Below are positions 47,537 through 58,100 of a stretch of DNA of 64,000 nt, piece after piece. This DNA is from a virus. The DNA is taken from IMG/VR virus record IMGVR_UViG_3300007619_000129, positions 24,567-88,566 of that record; one strand, 5' to 3'. The position numbers and the translations under genes were made by a program. The notes below the pieces were generated by a model that had not been told where the DNA came from, searched no databases, and saw only the letters and a program-made list of their open reading frames with translations. Every line of letters starts with the position of its first letter. The first letter of the stretch is position 1.

Positions 47537-49899
47537 TACCAATCCATCTTTGATTTAAAAGTTATTTTTTCATCAGTTCTTTTCACTACAGGTTGACTCA
47601 AATTTGTTTTCATTACAACATTTAAATTATCGTCTAAATATAAAATATCTGTTATATAAACAAACTTAGAATTTTTGTCATTAGCATTAACTGATGCCGA
47701 AACTTCTGTATACGATGGATTTGATGAGCTATTAACAAGTCCAGCTGGAGCTGTTGTTGTTATTTTCATAGTGTGAATGCTTTGCTCACCCTCTATTTTC
47801 ATTTTCCACTGATCTTCACCAAAAAGTGGAATATTAGGACTTTTTATAACCATAATACCTTCATTATAAAAAATATTTCCTACACTATTCCATTTAGCGT
47901 GTTTTGTCAAGGAATCTGCTCTATATAAATTTCCTCTTCCGTCATCTTTAAGTTTAATAGAAACTTTATTTGACGAACCAGATAGATTAGAGTCTGTTAA
48001 TTCTATTGATCCAGGATTAATTCTTTCTCCATAAAAAAGGTTACTCATATCAAAATAAACAACTTCATTAGAAGAGTTGTCTCTTGTTCTTTGGTAAATG
48101 GTTAAAACATCCGCTGGAGCAACCCCAATCCTCTCAGGAGAGGCTCCCATTATTTGCTGAGCCATTGACCCTGTCTCGTCAAAAATAGCCCTGCGAAGAC
48201 TTGAGGTTGCTATTAGGTTATTTAGCGATATCAAACTTAAATCTAATACACCCAAATCATTAACATATTTGCTTAATAAACTTCCTGTTCCAGGAATTTG
48301 TGGTTGAGCAGTATTGGTTCCACTCATAAGCCAACTAAAGTTAGGGGTAAATTTTCCATTATCACAAGGAAGAATTGAAAGATTCCTTTTGATAACAGAA
48401 CCAGTCCTGTATAAGAAAGTATTTGCACTTAAAACTTCGCTAGTTGTTGAAATTTCACTTCCGGTCAAGTTAAACCATCTTGGATAATTTCCTGTTACAA
48501 AATCTCTTCCAAAATTTTCATTATTCAAATAATGCCCACCAACACCAAACGACATATCAACATTAAACGAATCGTCTGTAGACGAATCTATAGCAAAAAA
48601 CGGTGTTTGAAGAACCCCACCAAAATTACCAACAGATTTTCTTGTGGGAGATTCTTTTGTAAAAAATGGGGGAACATAAAATTTTAATCCACGCTCACTA
48701 AGTGGAGGTCCAACATCTCTGATTTCAGAATCATTTATAAATCTATCATAGATTTTAATGTCATGTAATTCGGCATTCAAAGGATGGGTAAGATTTAAAG
48801 AGGTTGGTTCATCAATTCCAGACACCGACGTAAGTGTTGTTAATCCATCTCTTTTCGCCGGATCATTGGCAAAAAATACAGCCATAGCCCCATTTCCCGT
48901 ATTGCTTCCAACATAAAAATTTCCCAACATAAGAACAGATGGGTCTCCTGAACCTACATGATTTATTGCTGAAGCAGTTACTACAAATCGTCCCTTTTCT
49001 TCTCCGTCAATTACGAAAGAGCCAGTTCCATTATTTATAACCCGACCCCATCTAATAGTAACATGATGCCAACGATTAAACTCTAACGAATTATCACTTG
49101 ACATAAATGATAAATCATGTGGAGACGTTCCTGTGAGAACAGATGATGGTGCATAGCCAGCTGAATGACTTAATTGCAATAAAAGCCTAAAGCCTACTGG
49201 CTTACCACGAGAATCAACATTTGAACCAGAAACTACAGAAACAGCATATGAAGAAGACAAATGCATAATAGTGCCAGCTTTATATCCTGACACATCATCA
49301 TCTGATGTATATCTGCAATTAATCCAAAAGTCAAAAGTAAATTGTTTTGAAACATCATACGGATCAGAAGACGAACCAGAAGCATTAGGATAAATTATTG
49401 CACTATCTGATGGAACGGTTGATGCTGTAAAGAAATTTAAAGTGTGATAATTTGTGTGAGCCCAATGAGCAGATGGATATACCGCCCTATAATATGGCAT
49501 CAATACATTCCTTATTTGATGCTTTGTTATTGTATTGTCAGTATATGTGAAACTTGGAACAAATCTATTAATATTTCTTGTGTGAGATTTTCTTGAAGAA
49601 GTTGACAAAGCCTCAATTGTTGAAATATATTTCTGAGCCTCACTGCTTATATCTCCCTTTGTTCTTGCAGCATGTTGTAATGCCCTAAGGTCAACATCAA
49701 TATTCGTTGAGTCATCTAAACGTGTTCCGCTAAATGTAGAAAGTGGAGCAACCTCCTTTTCAATCATAGAGCCACGAGGAAATAATGAAACAGACCCTGT
49801 AGTGCCAACCCCTAGAGTTCCAGACGAAAATACTCTTTCGGGATTTGCAACAATTGTGAAAAAATCAAAATCATCTCGTGTAATTCTAAATAAAGACAT
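47536..49899 (-). CDS. Large structural protein with LamG-like lectin domain
   Basis: 787 residues. Residues about 165-390 read as a concanavalin/LamG sandwich (QFTFDFWINCRYTSDDDVSG, EFNRWHHVTIRWG, SFVIDGEEKGRFVV). The C-terminus ends YLDDNLNVVMKTNLSQPVVK and ITFKSKMDW, a short domain shared with the protein at 50993-52231. A sugar-binding role in host recognition is likely for the middle part. It is separated from its relative by a homing endonuclease gene whose TAA directly adjoins this ATG. Confidence 0.82.
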   Translation of the reverse strand: MSLFRITRDDFDFFTIVANPERVFSSGTLGVGTTGSVSLFPRGSMIEKEVAPLSTFSGTRLDDSTNIDVDLRALQHAARTKGDISSEAQKYISTIEALSTSSRKSHTRNINRFVPSFTYTDNTITKHQIRNVLMPYYRAVYPSAHWAHTNYHTLNFFTASTVPSDSAIIYPNASGSSSDPYDVSKQFTFDFWINCRYTSDDDVSGYKAGTIMHLSSSYAVSVVSGSNVDSRGKPVGFRLLLQLSHSAGYAPSSVLTGTSPHDLSFMSSDNSLEFNRWHHVTIRWGRVINNGTGSFVIDGEEKGRFVVTASAINHVGSGDPSVLMLGNFYVGSNTGNGAMAVFFANDPAKRDGLTTLTSVSGIDEPTSLNLTHPLNAELHDIKIYDRFINDSEIRDVGPPLSERGLKFYVPPFFTKESPTRKSVGNFGGVLQTPFFAIDSSTDDSFNVDMSFGVGGHYLNNENFGRDFVTGNYPRWFNLTGSEISTTSEVLSANTFLYRTGSVIKRNLSILPCDNGKFTPNFSWLMSGTNTAQPQIPGTGSLLSKYVNDLGVLDLSLISLNNLIATSSLRRAIFDETGSMAQQIMGASPERIGVAPADVLTIYQRTRDNSSNEVVYFDMSNLFYGERINPGSIELTDSNLSGSSNKVSIKLKDDGRGNLYRADSLTKHAKWNSVGNIFYNEGIMVIKSPNIPLFGEDQWKMKIEGEQSIHTMKITTTAPAGLVNSSSNPSYTEVSASVNANDKNSKFVYITDILYLDDNLNVVMKTNLSQPVVKRTDEKITFKSKMDW

Positions 49900-50988
49900 T
49901 TATATAATATATTTTTGTTCCAGTTTATTAATTTCAGATTCAGTCCACACATCAAACTCTAATTCATTAATATAGCAATAATTATATCCTGCTAAAATTT
50001 TAAGTTTATTAGTTTCGTCTTCTAATAAAGATTTTGGTTTGACTTCAAGTAGAGTTTTTTTATTAGAACTGTTAAATTTTACTAAAAAATCCGGAATATA
50101 TCTTCTGCCATTTGAATATTTTATTGAAAATGGCTCATAATCATAACAAACAACGTCCGTCCAAGAATCTAAAATTTTCATTACCCTAAGTTCATAAGAA
50201 GATCTATAAAACATAGTGTATCCTGTTTTAATGCTTGTATAATATCCGGTCTCATGCCTTACTTTAAGTCCAGAAACTCCCTCCATAATTCTTTTTGATG
50301 CTGCCCTAGAATAATTTTCTAATTGTTCTGGTGTCCTTTGATCTCTTGTTTTTCCATAATTTGGGTTTTTTGAACCATGATGAGACTTTTCTCCAGTAGA
50401 AAATTTCTTTTTTAATAACTTAGATATTTTTTTCCCAAGAGATGCAACTTTAGGGTCGGTTTTAGCTGTTTTCCCCTTAATCCAAGGAGAAATTCCAGAT
50501 AATGGATGTTCTTTTCCTGTTTTACCATAACAATAATTGTTTTCTCCCGAATTAGCACATGATTTTGAACAAAATCTTCTTTTTCTTTTTGCGAATTCTA
50601 CTTCAAAAAGTATTTTACAATATTCACACTGCCTCTCTATAATTTCACCTAAATCTCCCCTTACATTGTTTATAAAACAATTATAAGAACAAAATTTAGC
50701 ATTATTTTTTCTACTTCTAATAACTCTAAAATCTTTATTACATTGTTTACAATATAATTTAATCTTATTGTCATAAGTAATGCTAAAATATTTTCCTAAA
50801 CATTTTTGATTACAAAATTTCTGGTCTCTAAACCTATAAGAAACTTTAAACTCTTTAGCACATAACTTGCAGATTAATATCAATGAGTTATCTCTTGAAG
50901 AAGAATAACACTTAAAAGAGCAAAATTTTTTATTTTTTTTATGATGTTCAAATTTTTTTTTACAATATTTGCATTGATATAAATACAT
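49900..50988 (-). CDS. Homing endonuclease, zinc fingers plus PD-(D/E)xK nuclease
   Basis: 362 residues. The N-terminal half has four zinc knuckles of the type C..C...F...FC...C (CKYCKKKFEHHKKNKKFCSF and three more). A NUMOD3 stretch follows (EKSHHGSKNPNYGKTRDQRT), then a nuclease core: FYRSSYELRVMKILD, RRYIPDFLVKF and TLLEVKPKSLL, a PD-(D/E)xK arrangement. It fits exactly between two structural genes: four bases after one stop, stop abutting the next ATG. It has no virion role and is a mobile gene. Confidence 0.87.
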   Translation of the reverse strand: MYLYQCKYCKKKFEHHKKNKKFCSFKCYSSSRDNSLILICKLCAKEFKVSYRFRDQKFCNQKCLGKYFSITYDNKIKLYCKQCNKDFRVIRSRKNNAKFCSYNCFINNVRGDLGEIIERQCEYCKILFEVEFAKRKRRFCSKSCANSGENNYCYGKTGKEHPLSGISPWIKGKTAKTDPKVASLGKKISKLLKKKFSTGEKSHHGSKNPNYGKTRDQRTPEQLENYSRAASKRIMEGVSGLKVRHETGYYTSIKTGYTMFYRSSYELRVMKILDSWTDVVCYDYEPFSIKYSNGRRYIPDFLVKFNSSNKKTLLEVKPKSLLEDETNKLKILAGYNYCYINELEFDVWTESEINKLEQKYII

Positions 50989-50992
50989 TTTT

Positions 50993-52231
50993 TTAAAAGT
51001 CCAAGCGAATACGAAGAGTTATATCCTTCTCTGGGTTCTTTTCCACCGGACGTGAAAGTTTAGCTACAGCAAGCAAGCTATTATTTGCATCATATAAACC
51101 TAAAGAACTAATCATAGTAAAAGATTGTTGGTTTTCTTCCTGACCTTCGTCAATAACAACAATTCTGTTGTTTGAATCAATATATGTTGGATTAGACGAA
51201 TAATTGAATTCGTCAGCTTCAGCTCTACAAAAGACTAATGAGGAATGAATATTTGTAAGATTCTGAAATACCACTCCCGAATTCGTCCCACTACTCATTC
51301 TTGCACTAGCTAAATGGTCTACTATATCATCAATTGAACCAGAAACCAAAAGATCGGGAATAAATTTAGCCTGTGTATTGTTTCCACCGCCAATAATTGT
51401 TTGACCAGCAGAAGCGTTCTGTTGTGCACCGGCCGAACCAGTTGAGGCATTACTCATTGCACTAATAACACCATGAGCGTGCTCACTTCCACTAAGAATC
51501 TTTTCTAAATCAAATACAGCTATTCCTTGATCGTAAAATAACAACCCAACATTTCTTGAAGTATCAGAAGAGTCTACAAGGTTTCCTACATTACCACCAA
51601 ATGTTTGTTCTTTATTTGCAGCCGAATTGGCATCAGTATAGATTTTTAGCCCCCTTTCTGAGGTAACAACCAAGTTGTTCGGACGGCCATTACTTCCGTC
51701 AGAAGATACCGAAGCACTCTGGTACCATTGCATGGCAAACGTTTCTCTTTTAAGGCTATCTCTATGGAAGAGCCTGTTGAAATTCATAAATAAAGCATAA
51801 TCAATGTCGTTAGAAGAATCTGACGAATTAAATGGAGCTCTAAATTGTGAAGCATTACTACCCAATAATGTTTGGGCATATTGTTCATATATGTCAACCT
51901 TTTCTCTCATCATTAATGTTCGAGATGGAAAAAGAATTTTTCCTGATGAATCATCTCCTGTTTTATTGTCTTGTACAGCAGATGAGCTTACATAAACTCC
52001 TATTGTCATATCAAAAACAGGGTTTGCTGTTTGTAAGGAAAAGTCTTGATCATAAATTGTTTGCCACAAAGATGACGTAACCCCAGGTCCAATACCACCA
52101 GTTACAAAATGTTGATATGATTTTCTTGAAGAAGAACCACTAATATCTTCTTGTATTATATCAATAATTTGTTCAAGCGATACTGTAGCAGACTTAAAGT
52201 CATTAGCTGATAATTCTTTATATGTTGACAC
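50993..52231 (-). CDS. Structural protein of the fibre region
   Basis: 412 residues from a GTG with AGGAG ten bases upstream. It is Ser/Asn-rich and beta-like. The C-terminal domain, LYDANNSLLAVAKLSRPVEK with ITLRIRLDF, is shared with the 787-residue protein downstream. The middle has NFNRLFHRDSLKRETFAMQW. It lies with fibre and baseplate-side genes. A fibre-associated or baseplate protein is likely. Confidence 0.8.
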   Translation of the reverse strand: MSTYKELSANDFKSATVSLEQIIDIIQEDISGSSSRKSYQHFVTGGIGPGVTSSLWQTIYDQDFSLQTANPVFDMTIGVYVSSSAVQDNKTGDDSSGKILFPSRTLMMREKVDIYEQYAQTLLGSNASQFRAPFNSSDSSNDIDYALFMNFNRLFHRDSLKRETFAMQWYQSASVSSDGSNGRPNNLVVTSERGLKIYTDANSAANKEQTFGGNVGNLVDSSDTSRNVGLLFYDQGIAVFDLEKILSGSEHAHGVISAMSNASTGSAGAQQNASAGQTIIGGGNNTQAKFIPDLLVSGSIDDIVDHLASARMSSGTNSGVVFQNLTNIHSSLVFCRAEADEFNYSSNPTYIDSNNRIVVIDEGQEENQQSFTMISSLGLYDANNSLLAVAKLSRPVEKNPEKDITLRIRLDF

Positions 52232-52250
52232 TTTCTACCATCTCCTAATA

Positions 52251-52958
52251 TTAGTCATTTTTGTTTATCTGTACTTCAAATTCGGTTTGTGCACCTGAAT
52301 TTACTCCACTTACACTAACAAATGTTCTAATTCTATTTTTGTTACTAGTAATTCCAGAAACATCAAATTCGGCATCAGAAATTGACTTAACTTGTAATGT
52401 AAATGTTACCTTTGAACCACCAACCGAATTTTCCCCAGCATTCTTAAGTAAGAGATATGTAGCATTTCTATTATTATCAATACTATCTGGAGACGTATTT
52501 GCAATTTGTAAAAACTTATTATCTAACTTTACTATAAATGCCTGATCCCTTAACTCAACATCAATTTCATCTTCGTTCTGAATATCTTGAGATACAGTCA
52601 ATTCTCTTGTTTTTGTAGTTTTAGCTCCAATTGACAAAACTGAACTAACAAGACCCTCTCCTGTTAGGGTAAAGTTGGGGAGTCTAATCAAATTTGGGTT
52701 TGAAACAGTTATTAGCCTATGTTTTTGTGAAAATTTTGAATTAGTTAATGCTTCAAATACTGGAGTATTCTTCTCAATTTTTTCTTTACCTACAACTCGC
52801 CCAAATTCCTTTATGATTCCATAATCAACATCATCGTCTCCAAATGCAAATTTTACAATTGAAAATGATCCATCATTTCTCGCCAATGCTGCTCTGCCCT
52901 CATTTGTAAGGACTGCATCTAAAATAATATTGTTTGTACTGCTATCAAGATAACCCAT
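52251..52958 (-). CDS. Structural protein with conserved GRAAL-type N-terminus
   Basis: 235 residues. The start, YLDSSTNNIILDAVLTNEGR and FAFGDDDVDYGI, has the ILD..LT.EGR then F..D layout also found in the 307-residue protein at 61680-62603. The rest is beta-rich and ends FEVQINKND. Proteins of this type occur in marine T4-like virions, by recall. A GAGGG site precedes the ATG. Exact position in the virion is unknown. Confidence 0.78.
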   Translation of the reverse strand: MGYLDSSTNNIILDAVLTNEGRAALARNDGSFSIVKFAFGDDDVDYGIIKEFGRVVGKEKIEKNTPVFEALTNSKFSQKHRLITVSNPNLIRLPNFTLTGEGLVSSVLSIGAKTTKTRELTVSQDIQNEDEIDVELRDQAFIVKLDNKFLQIANTSPDSIDNNRNATYLLLKNAGENSVGGSKVTFTLQVKSISDAEFDVSGITSNKNRIRTFVSVSGVNSGAQTEFEVQINKND

Positions 52959-53067
52959 TGATTTCCCTCGTTTTATTATATAATTTTATAACCCTCAATA
53001 AAGTTATATCATCTACTAACTTATAAATAGCACTAATGCCAAATTTGTGATCATTTATTTCAGACAT
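52945..53067 (-). CDS. Possible 40-residue protein
   Basis: An ATG at 53067 opens MSEINDHKFGISAIYKLVDD, TLLRVIKLYNKTREINGLS and a TGA at 52945, overlapping the next gene's start by 14 bases. The helix-rich content looks natural and it fills a 127-base gap (52959-53085). No strong ribosome site is seen; a TATTTAT box lies inside it (53023-53029). It may be real or chance. Confidence 0.45.
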   Translation of the reverse strand: MSEINDHKFGISAIYKLVDDITLLRVIKLYNKTREINGLS

Positions 53068-53085
53068 ATAATGTTCATCCAATAA

Positions 53086-55170
53086 TTAGCTTGAACCCAA
53101 CTTCAAATTCCAAGAAGAGTTTATAGTTCTGGAAGGTTTCTCAGCCGATCCAATCTTCAAATTAGTTGGCTTAATTAATCCAGAAGACTTTTCCTTAGTT
53201 AAAATAGGTACTTGTCTCGGTTTTCTTATTATTCCCCCCAATCTTCTTTCTTCAATTCTGTTTCCTTCATCTGAACGATCATCAACAATTATATCAAGAA
53301 TTGCACTTTGTTGTAAATCGGTGTTAATAAATTGCATTTTATATGAACCGCCATTTTGATTAGTTGCTAACAAATTCAAATTTTCCCTTCTGCGAGGGAT
53401 TCCTCTATCACCTATACTATTCCTAACAACCGTTTCGCTATTGGTAATGGAATAATATTCCGGATCAAAATAAATAGACATTCTTGTATGTCCAGAATCC
53501 TTGATAACGTCAACAAATGTATCTCCATCTAAAAACATATTTGGGTATGACTTTGGAGCACCTGAAGATGATATCAATTTCTTTTTTATATTATTTTTAA
53601 ATCTATCAAACTGTACCTCAAATTGAGTAGAATAATTTGATGTCAACCCATGAGCATCTATTGAACAAACAGAATATATAAATTTATTTCCGTCCCTATT
53701 CAGTTCATTATCTAAATAAAATGTCTTTGGACTTGACAATCTTTCTACCAAATTTGCACTTGGGGTTTCTAATCCATGTGTTTTAACAAAACTGTTGTCA
53801 AAATCATATTCTTTAATAAGTTGAAATGGTTCATTTATTGAAGATCTTCTGAATACCTGAAATCTTTTTATGTCCCTTTGCAAATTAAGGGGAAATGACC
53901 ATAAAAGTCTTGCAGATTTATTATTATGATCCCAACTAACATCAAAATCACATGGTGGAGGAGGGGGAACATTTTCAACACATTCAACTATTTGTCGGGG
54001 ACTAGGAGATGAAGAAATTAATATTCTCGCTGCATAAATTTCATCTGTCTCATCACTTACCAATATTTCTGTATCAACAACAGATCGTATTGAATACGAA
54101 TATGTGGAACCATACGAAACCTTAAAATCTATTGTAGATTTAGCAGATTCATTTTCCACAACAATTGGTTCATGTTCAACAAATCTTCCATCACTTGCAA
54201 TTTCATATTTGTCAACTATATAACCAATAACCCTATGATTAGGAACAAAAGATAACGAAGAAACCCTTCTTCTTCCAATAAAACTAACTGTAAAATCATA
54301 TTCCGTGCTATCAATTGAATCAGGCTCTGAGTCTCTAATAGATTGTTTTTGAGAAGATTCTGCCGATGCTAACAAACCACTGACTTCATCAGTAAAAATA
54401 CTCAAAGGATCACTCGTAATCGTTTTCAGTGCAGAAGCAACAATTTTATTGTTTATTTTTGACTTAATGTCAACATTCTTTATTTCTTTAAATCTTGCAT
54501 TTATTAATTCATCTTTTTTTGACTTGTCAATAAATTTAGCCCCTAATCTACTCAAATCATTTAATGAATCAAAAATAAATTCTGCCGAAACAGCATCATC
54601 TGTATTTCCATTCAAAAATCTAACTGCATCAGCCAAAGAAATTTTATCATTATTATATTCATCAATTAACTCAGATGTCTCATTATCAATTTGTCTTTTA
54701 ATCCTTTCGTTGTTTGAATTTATTTTCCTTGCCATTGAGCCAGACGTTAATAAAAACAACTTTCCGTCAATTCCCGTATCCTGAAACCCTATGGCAGTAA
54801 ATGCTTCATTAGTAAACTGTCTCTCTGAATGTACACTTTTTAAATTGTCTTTTATTGAAATGTTGTCTTTTGGTCTTGCACCCAAAGACAATTGGTGTCC
54901 AGTGGTTAAGTCTTTAGACTTAATAGGATTTGTTATTGTTACTGGATTAAAATTAATTTGAACAAATCTAGGTATTTTACTGTCAAATACATCTATAAAT
55001 TTTTGATCAAAATTTCCTACATTATTTTCTAATATTTTTGGGTCAATCTCCCCACTATCGTTTACCCTTTCGTCTTTAGTGAAATAATTGTAAATAAATT
55101 TGGCACTAAAAACCTTAACTTCAGGAACGTCAACATTAATAACTGGTCTTGATGGATATGATTCTGTCAT
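53086..55170 (-). CDS. Large structural protein with FN3-like domain and LKLGSS tail
   Basis: 694 residues. The ATG overlaps the upstream stop by four bases. Residues about 395-535 have a fibronectin type III look (CDFDVSWDHNNKSARLLWSF, RFQVFRRSSINEPFQLIKEY). The C-terminal tail is basic and flexible and ends with NLKIGSAEKPSR then WNLKLGSS, a motif that also recurs in the two upstream proteins. It is part of a three-gene block of very large proteins. A baseplate or tail-fibre connector role is likely from position. Confidence 0.78.
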   Translation of the reverse strand: MTESYPSRPVINVDVPEVKVFSAKFIYNYFTKDERVNDSGEIDPKILENNVGNFDQKFIDVFDSKIPRFVQINFNPVTITNPIKSKDLTTGHQLSLGARPKDNISIKDNLKSVHSERQFTNEAFTAIGFQDTGIDGKLFLLTSGSMARKINSNNERIKRQIDNETSELIDEYNNDKISLADAVRFLNGNTDDAVSAEFIFDSLNDLSRLGAKFIDKSKKDELINARFKEIKNVDIKSKINNKIVASALKTITSDPLSIFTDEVSGLLASAESSQKQSIRDSEPDSIDSTEYDFTVSFIGRRRVSSLSFVPNHRVIGYIVDKYEIASDGRFVEHEPIVVENESAKSTIDFKVSYGSTYSYSIRSVVDTEILVSDETDEIYAARILISSSPSPRQIVECVENVPPPPPCDFDVSWDHNNKSARLLWSFPLNLQRDIKRFQVFRRSSINEPFQLIKEYDFDNSFVKTHGLETPSANLVERLSSPKTFYLDNELNRDGNKFIYSVCSIDAHGLTSNYSTQFEVQFDRFKNNIKKKLISSSGAPKSYPNMFLDGDTFVDVIKDSGHTRMSIYFDPEYYSITNSETVVRNSIGDRGIPRRRENLNLLATNQNGGSYKMQFINTDLQQSAILDIIVDDRSDEGNRIEERRLGGIIRKPRQVPILTKEKSSGLIKPTNLKIGSAEKPSRTINSSWNLKLGSS

Positions 55171-58100
55171 ATTACGTGTCCCCCAACTGTACTAACCGTA
55201 ACAAAATATTCGTCCATAATAACAGAGCTATCTTGTGTTGATTTTGGGGACATCTTAATAATAGAGTCACCATTTTCGTCTGTTAACGATATAAATTCTT
55301 TTGAATTGAGCTTTTCTGTAAGTTCTGTAAATGACCAATTAGTCTTTACTGTATCTACTTCAAAATCAGAAGGGTCAACAATTATATTAAAAATTCTTTC
55401 AAATAATTTGGGAGAAGTTATTTGATTTCTTTTTGCGGATGGACCAGATAAAAAAGAATTCGGTCCAAATAACTTCATTAAGTTTATTAGATTTTCAGTC
55501 ATTTCAATAGAGACCGACTCAGGAACGTCTTCAATAAGAACATTGTTTATTTCTTGTAATGACGATTGTGTTACAGATATATTCTCCAATTTATCCAAAA
55601 GATTTTTTATTTGGCTACTTGAATTTGCTAGATCCTGTAACGTCAAGGTTTTTCCTGCTAATTCTCCAATATGTCCTAACAATAAGTCAACAAATAAATT
55701 CTTTGACTCTTCATCAATGGGATTTTGTCTAATCTCATCATTTATTAAATATTCTTCTTCAGAAGTTGATAGTCCAGTAAATATTTTTATATAAAGTCCC
55801 AAAAGGTAATCAAACATATGATTATCTAACATTTCTCTTTTTTCAGGACCAGATAAAAAGTCATAACTTTTATCATTTATTAGGTCACCAGAGTTTACAA
55901 ATGCCAAAGTTTCATTAGAAAAATTCTTTTGAACTAAATGTGGCTGCAACAATATATCCCCATTGGCAGAAGAAACCCTTTGTCTTGACATAAATCTTGA
56001 CATTTCAAATATATATCTTTTTGGCTTAAAAACAATATCTTCATATTCTAAATTTTTTCTATAAACATTAACTGAAACTACATCTATTTGTTGTTGAGAA
56101 ATATTAATATCTTCAACTTCAGAAACCTCAACTCTTCTTCTAAGATTTTCCATAAATCCAGTTGGTATTCCAACTGTTAATATTTTTATATCAGTTGAAT
56201 TTTCTCCTGACAATTTTTGATCATTTAGAAATTCAAATAATGATTCTCTAGCCTTCTTTGAAATGTCCGAATCATCCAAGAAAGGTCTCCACATGCTTTT
56301 TGTTCCTTGTGACACCTTTCTTTTTTGTTCAATTGGAGTTTTTTGACGACCACCAGAAACAACATTATCAACCAATGTCTCAGACAATAATGCTCTTGAC
56401 AAATTAACTTGAGCATCATCTAAAACGGCAAATTTGTCATTTGAATCAACTTGATTTTCTAATTCATCTATTTTTTTTCTATTTGGACTATTTCTTCCAA
56501 AAAATTCCTCTAATCTTTCTACAGACCGATCAATTCGATCAAACGTTCTTTTTAATAAACTAATACCATCCCGAAGGAAATCATCTTCAGCCTTTAGCTT
56601 TCTAATAGCTTCTCCCATTGATTTTTTTGTATTAGATAAAAGTCTTTCCTGCTTACTTGACAATGCAGAATTGTCAACTTTTAGCTCTAGTTTGTTTAAA
56701 CCACTCAAATTTACAGGAGAACTTCCAAGCCTTAATTTAGGTCCCCTTTGAGGGTTTCTAGTTGTTTTCCCAAAATTCTTTATTACGTCTCCTATTCCTT
56801 TAGACCTTAATAGAATGTTTGTTCTATTAGAAGAAACTTGGACCTCATGAGAGAATCCAGATGTACCAGTTTTTCTTCTTATTTTTTGTGAAAAGAACGT
56901 ATGAGAAAATCTGGACAATAAAGAAATATATAATTCAAATGCCATTACTGATCTAGTTGAAACGCTAAATAAATTAAACTTACTTCTTCCAGTAGAATCA
57001 TTTACTATTCCTTTTCTATCAATTAAATCATCAACAAAATTTATAAACTCAATTATTCTAACGAGAGCATAATTTGACTCAACGCTTGTAAGTGTATCCG
57101 CTATTGATTCAACAGAAAAATTTTCTTTTTCAATATTACTATCTAACGAAAGCCCAGAATAGGTCTTTATTTCACTTAATATCACTCTACTCATTTCAAA
57201 CGCCAAAGTTCTAGCTTCAGATGCTACAGCAGTTTTTTCAGTTACCTTTATCTCTTTAGGGTTCTTGGAAGATTCTGGTCTTTGCCTAACTTCGGTAAAA
57301 TCAGTTAAATCGTCAAACTCAAATCTTGACATTCTTTCAAAAGCACTTCCGCGAACTTCATCAGACAATCCAAGAAGAACGATATACTGAAATAACATTG
57401 ACTTAAGTCTTGCATTGGTACTAACCATCGAAATAATAGCTAACATAATATAGTCTCGAGTTATTTTTTCCTCTTCTGTTGCTCTATCTAAAATGTTTGA
57501 TATATCTTCCAAAACATGAATTAACAAAGATTCCGAAAAAGAAGGATCGTTTTCTATTTTGTTTATTTTTAAAAGAGTATTAAATAAGCTCGTTGTACCC
57601 TCAATCTTATTTTCAAAACTTCTTTTAAATTCTCTAATTTTTCCAAGATCAAAACGGGGCTCATTTTCAAGAATTGGATCTATCAAATAAGTGTTCCCAG
57701 GAACATATGTTCTTCCATTTTCATCAGTTAAGAAATATTTTTCAAACGGTAAAACAACAACATTATCATTTCCAACAAACCGCCCAATAGAAGAAATCGA
57801 TGATTCTCCAAGAGGAATGTCTGTAATTTTTTCCCCAGGCTCTCCCATTATATTTTCAAATGGATTTCCTGTATTGTTAGCCCCAAATTGAGAAAGATAT
57901 GTTTGAGACTCTGTTGCTCCCAACCCATTTGAAACCCTTATTTCTTTTGAAAGTGTTATTGTTAATAATTTTATTTTATCTTCAAAATTAGTCGGAAGAG
58001 ACCTTATTAATGTTTCATGTTCTGCTTGGTTTGACATATGAATTATGTCTGAGTTTGAGGATTGAAAATTTCCAATATTGAAAGAAAATTTTCCATCATT

